DNA of 64,000 nucleotides from Neobacillus mesonae (GTDB lineage: Bacteria; Bacillota; Bacilli; Bacillales; Cytobacillaceae). Shown here piece by piece: positions 1 through 7,940 of this stretch. A program made the translations under genes and the position numbers. The stretch is taken from contig NZ_JAMBNQ010000006.1 of NCBI RefSeq assembly GCF_023715155.1, positions 1 through 64,000 on the forward strand, given 5' to 3'. The notes under the pieces were generated by a model. The model was not told the DNA's origin, searched no databases, and saw only the letters and a list, made by a program, of their open reading frames with translations. Numbering within the stretch: position 1 is the first letter of the stretch; each line of letters opens with the position of its first letter.

Positions 1-59
1 TTGAACAATCTCTATTATAGAAAAAAGTGAGTTTTTTGTTTGGTCTAACCACTTGTCAC

Positions 60-85
60 CCACCCGCATAGCAGGTGGTTTTTTG
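60..85 (+). terminator. Putative Rho-independent terminator at window edge
   Basis: A short hairpin (CCACC with GGTGG around a nine-base loop) is followed by TTTTTTGTTT. It would end a plus-strand gene lying left of the window. It could also be a remnant of a dispersed palindromic repeat, because the following bases (to about 120) look like repeat-derived sequence. Confidence 0.45.
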
Positions 86-129
86 TTTCGCACGCTATCG
101 CGAGCTCAACGGACTAAAGTCGTAATATA

Positions 130-162
130 AAGGACTCTTCAAAATTACGAAGAGTCCTTTTA
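130..162. terminator. Bidirectional terminator downstream of proS
   Basis: A perfect 11-bp stem (AAGGACTCTTC / GAAGAGTCCTT) has T-rich flanks on both strands. It lies eight bases past the proS stop codon, so it most likely ends proS transcription. Confidence 0.75.
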
Positions 163-169
163 TTTAAAA

Positions 170-1600
170 TTAATAGGCTTTTGCCCAGTAAACCATATGT
201 TTTGCTTCTTTGCCGCAGCAGACACATTTATCTGACAGCTGTTCCTGTTCAAATGGGATACAGCGGGATGTTGCACCAGTTTCTTCTTTGATTTTTTCCT
301 CACAAGCTAATTCGCCGCACCACATTGCTTTAATAAAACCAGGTTTTGTTTCAAGCGTTTCTTTTAATTCAGGAAGCGTTAAAGCTGTAGATGTTCTTTC
401 TTCGCGGTGCTTTAATGCTTTATTGTATAGGTTTGATTGAATCTCATCTAATAATTCAACAAGCTTTGTTTCTAATTGGTCCATTGGAACTACCACTTTC
501 TCCAATGTATCCCTTCTTACTAATACCACTTGTTTATTTTCAATGTCTTTTGGCCCAACTTCAAGGCGGACTGGAATACCTTTCATTTCGTATTCGTTAA
601 ATTTCCAGCCTGGCTTTTTGTCGCTGGCATCAATATCAACTCGGGCAGTTTTTCCAAGAGATTCTTTCAATCCGTAAGCAAAGTCGAGCACGCCTTCTTT
701 ATGCTGTGCGATTGGAACAATCATAACTTGAGTTGGTGCTGCTTTTGGCGGAATCACAAGACCTCGGTCATCACCGTGAACCATTATTAACGCGCCAATT
801 ACCCTTGTTGTAAAGCCCCATGAAGTTTGGTGAACATATTGAAGTTTTCCCTCTTTATCGGTGTATTGAATTCCAAAGGCCTCGGCAAATCCTGTGCCAA
901 AGTGGTGGGACGTACCGGACTGAAGCGCTTTTCCATCATGCATTAAGCTTTCCACGGTAAAGGTAGCTTTGGCCCCTGCAAATTTTTCCTTTTCCGTCTT
1001 TTGTCCTTTTACAACAGGGATTGCCAATATATCTTCAAGAACGGAAGCATACACATTCAGCATTTTGATGGTTTCTTCCATCGCATCTTCATCTGTTGCA
1101 TGTGCCGTATGACCTTCCTGCCACAAGAATTCTAAAGTGCGTAAGAAAGGACGGGTTGTTTTTTCCCAGCGGACAACATTGGCCCATTGGTTATAAAGCT
1201 TTGGAAGATCTCGATAGGAATGGATAATATTTTTATAATGCTCACAGAAAAGCACTTCCGAAGTTGGGCGAACGACTAATCGTTCGGTTAGTTCTTCATT
1301 TCCGCCGTGTGTTACCCAGGCTACTTCAGGAGCAAATCCTTCAACATGATCCTTTTCCTTTTGCAGCAGGCTTTCAGGAATAAAGAGCGGCATATACACA
1401 TTTTCATGCCCGGTTTCTTTAATCCGGCGGTCCAGTTCATTTTTAATATTATCCCATAATGCAAAACCATATGGACGGATAATCATGGAACCGCGCACAC
1501 TTGAATAATCAATTAAATCTGCTTTGGTTACAACATCTGTATACCACTGGGCGAAATCTTCGTCCATGCTCGTTACATCTTTTACAAATTCCTTTGCCAT
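170..1600 (-). CDS. proS: Prolyl-tRNA synthetase, short (archaeal/eukaryote-like) type
   Basis: Class II aminoacyl-tRNA synthetase that charges tRNA-Pro with proline in the cytosol. At 476 residues it is the short form without the bacterial editing insertion. Visible marks are the motif 2 region around residues 150-170 ([14 protein letters not shown]), the long C-terminal domain with clustered cysteines (MWCGELAC, then CVCCGKE), which is the usual zinc-binding extension of this subtype, and the terminal AKAY with its conserved final tyrosine. An AGGTG ribosome site precedes the ATG. It is transcribed behind a proline-specific T-box. Bacillaceae commonly carry a longer bacterial-type ProRS as well, which would lie elsewhere in the genome. 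Confidence 0.96.
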   Translation of the reverse strand: MAKEFVKDVTSMDEDFAQWYTDVVTKADLIDYSSVRGSMIIRPYGFALWDNIKNELDRRIKETGHENVYMPLFIPESLLQKEKDHVEGFAPEVAWVTHGGNEELTERLVVRPTSEVLFCEHYKNIIHSYRDLPKLYNQWANVVRWEKTTRPFLRTLEFLWQEGHTAHATDEDAMEETIKMLNVYASVLEDILAIPVVKGQKTEKEKFAGAKATFTVESLMHDGKALQSGTSHHFGTGFAEAFGIQYTDKEGKLQYVHQTSWGFTTRVIGALIMVHGDDRGLVIPPKAAPTQVMIVPIAQHKEGVLDFAYGLKESLGKTARVDIDASDKKPGWKFNEYEMKGIPVRLEVGPKDIENKQVVLVRRDTLEKVVVPMDQLETKLVELLDEIQSNLYNKALKHREERTSTALTLPELKETLETKPGFIKAMWCGELACEEKIKEETGATSRCIPFEQEQLSDKCVCCGKEAKHMVYWAKAY

Positions 1601-1649
1601 TTTTACACCTCATTATTTTGTTTGTTCATCTTAAGGGTTTCTTCCCTTT

Positions 1650-1905
1650 TTAAAATATAAAAAGGCCTTGATCCTTAAAAAGGGACCAAGGCCTGGCGGT
1701 ACCACCCTAAATTTATAAAGCGATAATGCTTTATACTCTTTCCATGATAACGGAATTTATCCGCTTGTATCTTCAGGTCAATCCGATACAGAACTCGTGA
1801 GGCAGGTTCAAATGATTGTCTTAAGAAACCTCACACCAATGGTTTCCTCTCTTCGTAAGACCGCCTCATTTTACTAATCCCCGTCATTGTTTCGACTATA
1901 TATTT
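1650..1905 (-). ncRNA. T-box leader (proline specific) of proS
   Basis: On the minus strand the leader carries the invariant T-box sequence AGGGTGGTACCGCC (1708-1695). It is followed by a terminator hairpin AAGGCC...GGCCTT with a T-run (1693-1653). Stem I closes with GAGGC (1867-1863) and GCCTC (1803-1799). The triplet just above the base of the 3' side is CCT (1806-1804), a proline codon, in the specifier position. Uncharged tRNA-Pro should stabilise the antiterminator and allow proS expression. Confidence 0.93.
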
Positions 1906-1911
1906 GAAGAA

Positions 1912-1940
1912 ATTATATATTTCCCAATGAAAAAAGTCAA
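1912..1940 (-). promoter_or_regulatory. Sigma-A promoter of the proS T-box transcript
   Basis: TTGACT (1940-1935), a 17-bp spacer, then TATAAT (1917-1912) on the minus strand. Transcription would begin near 1905, immediately before stem I of the T-box. Confidence 0.8.
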
Positions 1941-2280
1941 TTCCTGCTGAGGAATATTTTTCATCCTTTAAGATTACTATAGCCCAAAATCTATTTTTTA
2001 CAATCTACCTTTTAATCTTACGAAGGTAGATTAAACTGTTGAATAATATGGGGAAAATGATTATGGGAGGACTTTGTTGTTTAATATATACTTTTGCAAA
2101 ATGAGGAGCCGGGGTATTTTTAAACAGATTAGATTATGGAAATTACGAACCAGTAAACCGTTTTTTTGAAATGTTTTGTATTTAGATTTCCTGCAAAAGA
2201 CAAGTTCTACTGTTTCATCCTATGATTTGTCATTAAGTCGTTTTATTAAAAACAGGATCATAGTTTTAGTTTTATCCTGG
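1941..2280. other. Intergenic stretch with no gene recognised
   Basis: Both strands are AT-rich with no open frame preceded by a convincing ribosome site. A short inverted motif (AATCTACCTTTTAATC / GAAGGTAGATT, about 2003-2032) is the only local structure seen. Confidence 0.5.
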
Positions 2281-2282
2281 AG

Positions 2283-2430
2283 ATTCCGTCTTAAAGACAG
2301 GTTTCCTCTATACCTAACCGATTTTGTCTTTAAAGACAGGTCTCTACTAAACACAAATTCTGTCTTTGAGCTACTTTATTATAAACAGACTCTTTCGCTT
2401 CTCACTCTATTTTGTCCTTAAAAAGACCCC
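2283..2430. repeat. Degenerate direct repeats built on a GTCTTTAAAGAC palindrome
   Basis: The motif recurs near 2288, 2326, 2362 and, more weakly, 2413, at roughly 36-38 bp for the first three. The best copies read GTCTTTAAAGACAGG. An ATG-initiated frame crosses the block but has low-complexity content and no ribosome site, so it is treated as non-coding. Confidence 0.45.
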
Positions 2431-2528
2431 CAGCCTTAAGGATAAACCGAATCCTTTTAGCATGTTCTTCTACGAACTAGAATAGAATGATGATAGGGAT
2501 TCTAGCAATTTAAATGGAGGTGCATTCC

Positions 2529-2729
2529 TTGTCCAAGGTCGAAGAAAAAGATATCCAGAACCAATCAACTACGAATAACAATAAAAATGATGTGAAAGTG
2601 AGTAATCAATTTAGTTTTACTTTCAACTTCGGAGACTCCTTAAATTTAGTGGCGCTGATTGCCGGTATATACCTTATCAAGAACCTTAAAAAAAGAAGGA
2701 ATCGAAAGAAGATAAAAGCTGTCGACTAG
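2529..2729 (+). CDS. Small membrane-anchored hypothetical protein
   Basis: Unrecognised protein of 66 residues. It has a polar Asn/Lys-rich N-terminal half, one hydrophobic segment (about residues 38-53, LVALIAGIYLI) and a very basic C-terminus (KKRRNRKKIK). That pattern suggests a single-pass protein with a charged cytosolic tail. The TTG at 2529 is chosen because GGAGGTG ends seven bases before it; the upstream in-frame ATG overlaps the ribosome site itself. A strong terminator follows directly, so it is probably monocistronic. Confidence 0.6.
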   Translation: MSKVEEKDIQNQSTTNNNKNDVKVSNQFSFTFNFGDSLNLVALIAGIYLIKNLKKRRNRKKIKAVD

Positions 2730-2759
2730 CGGGTCTGTCCCCTTTCGACAGCTTTTTTT
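2714..2759 (+). terminator. Terminator of the small membrane protein gene
   Basis: AAAAGCTGTCGA pairs with TCGACAGCTTTT and is followed by a T-run. The left arm overlaps the last codons of the upstream frame. Confidence 0.8.
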
Positions 2760-2760
2760 A

Positions 2761-2820
2761 TTGACACTATTTCCCTATCGTTATATAGTTTAACACGTGA
2801 ATAGTTAAAGTGTTGAACTA
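2761..2820 (+). promoter_or_regulatory. Promoter and inverted-repeat operator of the MarR-MMPL operon
   Basis: TTGACA (2761-2766), a 17-bp spacer and TATAGT (2784-2789) form a good sigma-A promoter. A near-perfect inverted repeat, TAGTTTAACAC (2786-2796) and GTGTTGAACTA (2810-2820), starts inside the -10 and covers the start site. This is where an autorepressing MarR protein would be expected to bind. Confidence 0.7.
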
Positions 2821-2850
2821 ATTTTAAAATAAAGAGAGGTGACTTTCATT

Positions 2851-3312
2851 TTGGACGATGAGATGATTCAAGAATTAATTAACCGTTATGTAACTGTTTC
2901 CTTCCAAGTCCACAAAAAGGCGGAATCCTTAATTAAGTGTCAGCTTGGAAATGATTTAACAAATGATCAACATTACATATTAAGGTATATGTTCAATTCA
3001 GGCAGCTGCACCTCGACGGAATTGGCTGAAGTCTTTGAGGTAAATAAAAGTGCGATAACCGCTATTATTAGTCGTATGGCAGATAGAGGATTAATCGAAA
3101 GAACAAGAGATGAAAATGACCGCAGGGTTGTTTATTTGACATTAACAGATGAAGGGAAAGACCTTTATCAAAAGGCACAAGAAAGAATTCACTACTTGGT
3201 TGAATCGATTATAACCCAATTTGAGGAACCCGAAATTAAAGCGTTTATTAACACCTATGAAAAATTAGCACAGGTTTTAGATAATAAGAAATTAGAAGAA
3301 CGGGAGGAATAA
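2851..3312 (+). CDS. MarR-family transcriptional regulator
   Basis: Winged-helix repressor of the MarR family, 153 residues from the TTG start. The recognition region (STELAEVFEVNKSAITAIISRMADRG) and wing (ERTRDENDRRVVYLTLTDEG) are typical. An AGAGAGGTGA ribosome site sits eight bases before TTG 2851; an in-frame GTG at 2839 overlaps that site and is less likely. The next gene starts four bases after the stop, so the two form an operon. This matches the B. subtilis ydgG-ydgH arrangement, in which the MarR protein controls an MMPL exporter. The ligand is unknown. Confidence 0.88.
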   Translation: MDDEMIQELINRYVTVSFQVHKKAESLIKCQLGNDLTNDQHYILRYMFNSGSCTSTELAEVFEVNKSAITAIISRMADRGLIERTRDENDRRVVYLTLTDEGKDLYQKAQERIHYLVESIITQFEEPEIKAFINTYEKLAQVLDNKKLEEREE

Positions 3313-3315
3313 AAA

Positions 3316-6300
3316 GTGAGAGCCATCATCAAAGGAAAATGGTTCATCTTAATTGCCTGGATTGTTATGATTGCCGGTCTTTTTATGGCATCGCCGAATA
3401 TGGAGAATCTTGTTCGTGAAAAAGGACAAATTACTGTACCTGAGGGCTATTCCTCCACAATGGCGGAACAAATCCTAAAAGATGTCCAATCAAGTGAAAA
3501 TAAAGGTGTAAATTTACAAACTGCTCTTGTTTTTCATAGTGACAAAAAGCTCACAAAGGAAGATTTTAATTCTGCAGAAAAAGCTGTAAAAGCACTTGAA
3601 CAGCATAAACAAGAGTTAGGTATTACCAATCTTGTTACCCACTTCAATCAAGAAGAACTAAAAGACCAGCTTGTATCAAAAGATGGAAAGACTATACTTG
3701 TTTCCTTAGAGGTAACGAGAAACGGGCGTGAGGCCAAAGAGATCACGAAAGATCTTTATGCCGAGATTGATAACGTAAAACTCGATCACTACTATACCGG
3801 GAGCTGGGTAATTGGCGAAGATCTCGTCACCAACTCACAAGAAGGACTGAAAAAAACAGAAGGAATTACAGTTGTCTTTATACTAGGTGTATTGCTGCTG
3901 GTTTTCAGATCCATCATCGCTCCTATAATTCCATTAATTACGGTCGGCTTCAGCTACCTAACAGCACAATCGATTGTTGCCATATTAGTAGATCAATTTA
4001 ATTTTCCATTATCAACTTTTACACAAATTTTCTTAGTTGCAGTATTGTTTGGTATTGGAACAGACTATTGTATTTTACTCCTCAGCCGATTTAAAGAAGA
4101 ATTAGCAAAAAATGAAGATGTGACAGAAGCCATCGCGGCTACCTACCGCACTGCCGGAAAAACAGTTTTGTTTAGCGGGATTGCTGTTTTAATAGGATTT
4201 GCTTCCATTGGATTTTCTACTTTCCAATTATATAAATCGGCTGCAGCTGTAGCAGTTGGTGTGGCCCTGCTGCTACTAGGCTTGGTAACCATTGTTCCCT
4301 TTTTCATGGCTGTCCTTGGCAGGAAACTGTTTTGGCCTTCAAAAGGGAAATTGGAGCACAGTGACAGCAAAATCTGGGGGGTTATGGGAAAATTTGCTCT
4401 CTCCCGCCCATTATTAGCCTTTATTATTGTCGTGGTTGTATCTGTACCATTTTTATTTACCTATAAAGATCAGCTTTCATTTAACTCGCTAGAAGAAATC
4501 AGTGATCAATACCCATCGATTAAAGGCTTTAATCTTATTGCCGATTCATTTGGACCGGGGGATTCAATGCCGACCCAAATCGTCATCAAGAATGATGATC
4601 AAATGAATACATCCGAATATATTGCGTTGACTGAAAAAATCAGCCAAGAGCTTAAAAAAGTAGATGATGTCAAAACAGTACGCTCGCTAACTCGTCCGAC
4701 CGGAGAGGTTATTGATGATTTTTATCTTTCCAAGCAAGCAGCAAGTATCGGCGATGGACTGGGCAAAGGAAATGACGGCATTAAAAAAATTAGTGACGGA
4801 CTTGCAGAAGCAGGTACCCAGCTTGAAGCCAATCAGCCCAAAATGGATGAAGCAGCAAACGGCATTAACACGTTAATTAAAGGTACAACTGATTTAAAAA
4901 CTGGAATGGGCTCGCTTCAAAATGGCTTAAGTCAAATTGAAAAAGGTCTGAAAGATGGGTCGCTTGGTGCAAGTGATGCAAGGAAAGGCCTTGAAGAAAT
5001 TGCTTCACAATCTGAAAAATTATTAGACGGCTACAAGCAGCTGTTAAATGGGTATAAAAAGGCAGGTGCAGGCCTCGAAACACTCAAAGGTCATTACGAT
5101 GAGATTTCCGCAGGTCTTATAAAGCTCCATCAAAGCCTAGCTGGAACCGACTCCTATTTTGCAGGACTAGAAGAGGATTATAAAAATAGTAAGGATAGTA
5201 AAGGCAGAGATTTTTCTCAAAATCCAAACTATCAAGCTCTTAAAATGACAATCGCAGGAGCAAAAGCGGCAACTGATCCTGCCTTCAAAGACCCTGAAGT
5301 ATCAGTAGTAACGGCTTTGAATGTCTTAAATAAAAACCTAAAAGAGGTCCAAGACGGGATATCTCTTGCCAATGGCCAATTCTCTAAAGCAATCGATGGT
5401 CAAACTCAGTTGATTGCTGGGATGGAAAAATTGATCGCCGGTATGAAACAATTAGAAAATGGACTAAATAAAATGGAAAACGGCCAGGGACAAATTATTT
5501 CCCAGCTGCCGCAATTTTCTAATGGTTTAGATGGCATAAAAAATGGACAGCAGCAGGTGCTTACCGGTTTCCAGACAATGAGCGGACAAATTTCTGAGCT
5601 GTCAGATGGTTTAAATCAAAGTGCAGATGGTCTCCATAAGGTTTCAAAAGGTTTAAACTCTGCCCAAGATTACCTAACAGATGTATCTAAGCAAAAACAG
5701 AATGGTTTCTACATTCCACAAGATGTACTTGACAGCAAAGATTTTGCCCAGGCATTGGATACCTATCTATCACAAGACAGAAAAGTGATGACAATGGATG
5801 TTGTCTTTAATAAAAATCCTTACTCCAGTGAAGCTATTGGCAAAATATCGGAAATAAAAGATACAGTCGAACGTGCTGTCAAGGATACAAAACTAGAAAA
5901 TGCTAAAGTCGCTGTCGGCGGTGTCTCCAGTATGCAAAATGACCTTGATACCATTTCCAAAGGAGATTACTCAAGAACAGTCGTATTAATGCTTACAGGT
6001 ATTTTCATTATTTTGATTATCCTGCTTCGTTCATTCATTATGCCGATTTATTTAATCGGCTCATTGGTACTAACCTACTACACGTCCATGTCGATTGCAG
6101 AAGTGATTTTCATTAACTGGTTAGGATATACAGGAATCAGCTGGGCCGTTCCATTCTTTGCATTTGTTATTTTAATAGCTCTTGGAATTGACTATAGTAT
6201 ATTCCTGATGGACCGTTTTAACGAGTACCGTCATTTGCCTGTCGGTCAGGCCATTCTGGAATCCATGAAAAAGATGGGTTCGGTTATTATATCCGCTGCA

Positions 6301-6507
6301 GTTATTTTAGGCGGTACATTTGCAGCCATGATGCCTTCAGGCGTCCTTTCATTGCTCGAAATTGCTGCCATTCTATTGATTGGTCTAGCTTTATATGCAC
6401 TTGTCGTGCTGCCGCTATTTATACCAGTTATGGTCAGAACATTTGGTGAAGCGAACTGGTGGCCATTTAGAAAGGACAGCAGTAATCATATAGATCAAAC
6501 GAATTAA
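3316..6507 (+). CDS. MMPL/RND-family exporter (YdgH-like)
   Basis: Large integral membrane transporter of 1063 residues. It starts with a GTG behind GGGAGG. Layout: one N-terminal membrane helix (about 8-25), an extracytoplasmic domain, a five- to six-helix block (about 180-400), a long exported region, then a second helix block (about 895-1045) ending in a short polar tail. The exported part (about 475-790) is rich in heptad-like GL..I..GL..L repeats (DGLNQSADGLHKVSKGL), as in YhgE/Pip-type coiled coils fused to MMPL proteins. Charged residues in GIGTDY and GIDYSI fit proton-relay helices. It probably exports a lipid or toxic compound under the control of the adjacent MarR protein. Confidence 0.88.
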   Translation: MRAIIKGKWFILIAWIVMIAGLFMASPNMENLVREKGQITVPEGYSSTMAEQILKDVQSSENKGVNLQTALVFHSDKKLTKEDFNSAEKAVKALEQHKQELGITNLVTHFNQEELKDQLVSKDGKTILVSLEVTRNGREAKEITKDLYAEIDNVKLDHYYTGSWVIGEDLVTNSQEGLKKTEGITVVFILGVLLLVFRSIIAPIIPLITVGFSYLTAQSIVAILVDQFNFPLSTFTQIFLVAVLFGIGTDYCILLLSRFKEELAKNEDVTEAIAATYRTAGKTVLFSGIAVLIGFASIGFSTFQLYKSAAAVAVGVALLLLGLVTIVPFFMAVLGRKLFWPSKGKLEHSDSKIWGVMGKFALSRPLLAFIIVVVVSVPFLFTYKDQLSFNSLEEISDQYPSIKGFNLIADSFGPGDSMPTQIVIKNDDQMNTSEYIALTEKISQELKKVDDVKTVRSLTRPTGEVIDDFYLSKQAASIGDGLGKGNDGIKKISDGLAEAGTQLEANQPKMDEAANGINTLIKGTTDLKTGMGSLQNGLSQIEKGLKDGSLGASDARKGLEEIASQSEKLLDGYKQLLNGYKKAGAGLETLKGHYDEISAGLIKLHQSLAGTDSYFAGLEEDYKNSKDSKGRDFSQNPNYQALKMTIAGAKAATDPAFKDPEVSVVTALNVLNKNLKEVQDGISLANGQFSKAIDGQTQLIAGMEKLIAGMKQLENGLNKMENGQGQIISQLPQFSNGLDGIKNGQQQVLTGFQTMSGQISELSDGLNQSADGLHKVSKGLNSAQDYLTDVSKQKQNGFYIPQDVLDSKDFAQALDTYLSQDRKVMTMDVVFNKNPYSSEAIGKISEIKDTVERAVKDTKLENAKVAVGGVSSMQNDLDTISKGDYSRTVVLMLTGIFIILIILLRSFIMPIYLIGSLVLTYYTSMSIAEVIFINWLGYTGISWAVPFFAFVILIALGIDYSIFLMDRFNEYRHLPVGQAILESMKKMGSVIISAAVILGGTFAAMMPSGVLSLLEIAAILLIGLALYALVVLPLFIPVMVRTFGEANWWPFRKDSSNHIDQTN

Positions 6508-6511
6508 AATA

Positions 6512-6549
6512 AAAGCACGCTAAAATCCCATTTTTCAGCGTGCTTTCTC
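6512..6549. terminator. Shared terminator between convergent MMPL and LD-carboxypeptidase genes
   Basis: AGCACGCT pairs with AGCGTGCT, with A/T-rich flanks on either side, so it can serve both converging transcripts. Confidence 0.75.
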
Positions 6550-6575
6550 TTATTTACCCAATCTATTAAAATGCT

Positions 6576-7499
6576 TTACATAACGCCGGCATCGACAATC
6601 AGTTTTTTCTCGACCGTATTCAGTTCAGCGCGGACCCCAAACGGAATGGCAAAATGGGGATTACAATGTCCAATCTTCAATCCCTTCACCGCCGGTTTAT
6701 CTGCCATTTTTATATAATGTTCAATTACCTCATCCAACGTGAACGATAAATTATTTTTTGACGTACACTCACAAAAATCACCAATTAGAATACCGCGCAC
6801 CTTTTCAAGCTTTCCAGCCATCCATAACTGATTTAACATCCTATCAACCACACGTGGTTCTTCATTTACGTCTTCAATGAACAATATCTTTTCTTCCGTA
6901 TCTATTTCAAACCTTGTTCCAAGCGTGCTTATAATAAGAGATAAATTCCCTCCAACCACCAGTCCGCTGGCTTCTCCCTCCCTTAACACATTCATTGATG
7001 AGGTTTCCTCTGTATAGACTAATTGTAAGGGCTGAAATAGCTGTGAAAAGCCTTCTTTTGATAATGGATGGGTATCCTCCTTCCCGATGTCGGACCCTAA
7101 CATGGGACCATGGAAAGTAGCAAGCCCTGTTTCCTGCCTGATAGCAGTATGTAAAAACGTAATATCACTGTAGCCCCAGAAGATCTTTGGATTATTTTTA
7201 ATCATGTGATAATCAATAGAGCTGGCAATTCTCCCGGTTCCGTATCCCCCGCAGGCACAAATAATGGCGTTCACTTCATAATCTAGAAACATCTGATGTA
7301 AATCCTCCAGCCGCTCTTGGTCAGTCCCTGCTAAATACCCATTCACCTTCCTGACATGTTTCCCCATTTTAATGTTTAGCCCAAGGCTTTTTAAAAACTG
7401 AATCCCACGTTCAAGATTTTCCATGTTTGGCGGACCTGCCGGGGCAATCACCCCCACTGTATCACCTTTCTTCAGACGATTAGGTTTTATCGCTTTCAT
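6576..7499 (-). CDS. LD-carboxypeptidase / MccF-like peptidase (family S66)
   Basis: Serine peptidase of family S66 that removes terminal D-residues from muropeptide tetrapeptides (LdcA) or inactivates microcin C-like compounds (MccF). The start is set at the ATG giving MKAIKPNRL because GGAGG lies eight bases before it; an upstream in-frame ATG is part of the ribosome site. Family marks are VIAPAGP near the N-terminus, CGGYGTGR, the nucleophile motif GYSDIT, and the downstream FIEDVNEEP and KIGHCNPH segments that carry the catalytic Glu and His. There is no signal peptide, so it is cytosolic. LdcA and MccF cannot be separated from sequence alone. Confidence 0.88.
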   Translation of the reverse strand: MKAIKPNRLKKGDTVGVIAPAGPPNMENLERGIQFLKSLGLNIKMGKHVRKVNGYLAGTDQERLEDLHQMFLDYEVNAIICACGGYGTGRIASSIDYHMIKNNPKIFWGYSDITFLHTAIRQETGLATFHGPMLGSDIGKEDTHPLSKEGFSQLFQPLQLVYTEETSSMNVLREGEASGLVVGGNLSLIISTLGTRFEIDTEEKILFIEDVNEEPRVVDRMLNQLWMAGKLEKVRGILIGDFCECTSKNNLSFTLDEVIEHYIKMADKPAVKGLKIGHCNPHFAIPFGVRAELNTVEKKLIVDAGVM

Positions 7500-7656
7500 C
7501 ACGGTGCCTCCCTCCACTATTACTCTATATTATGAAGACTCTGGATATTTCAATCAGAATAATGTAATGAAAATAAATGAAACTTTTTTGCCATCCTGCC
7601 GTACATATTTAAAGAGCCATTTAAAATTTCACCTTGTACCATCAACGTAATTATTC

Positions 7657-7750
7657 CGTCTTAACGGCTGGTAAGACTTCCGCCTCAAGATGATAAGTTA
7701 ACAAAGAAGCTGGGCGGGCGGTCAGCTGCCCATAAAGGTCCGATTTTTGA
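7657..7750. repeat. Decayed copy of a structured dispersed element (copy C)
   Basis: TTAACGGCTGGTAAGACTTC, CCGCCTCAAG and GGGCGGTCAGCTGCCC occur in the same order as in the elements at 11331-11465 and 55675-55850. GGCGG and CAGCTGCC arms could pair with CCGCC and GGCTG. No open frame is associated. Confidence 0.4.
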
Positions 7751-7930
7751 AAAATGGTGAAACTGACCGATGCGAAACCAAAGATTTGTTAAGCCACTCC
7801 AACCGGTTTTGTTCTAGCTCTTTAACAAGTGCGAAAGCAACGGTAATATAGTTAGTACAACGAGACAAACCATCAATGGAGTATAGGGAAAAATCGGAAT
7901 TTTACCTTATAATAGGAATAACTGAAAGGA
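7751..7930. other. Leader region of the TerD-TerB gene
   Basis: There is no coding frame. TATAAT at 7908-7913 is a possible -10, but no matching -35 was found, so a promoter is only suggested. The GAAAGGAG ribosome site of the next gene lies at 7923-7930. Confidence 0.35.
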
Positions 7931-7940
7931 GAGAAAAATA

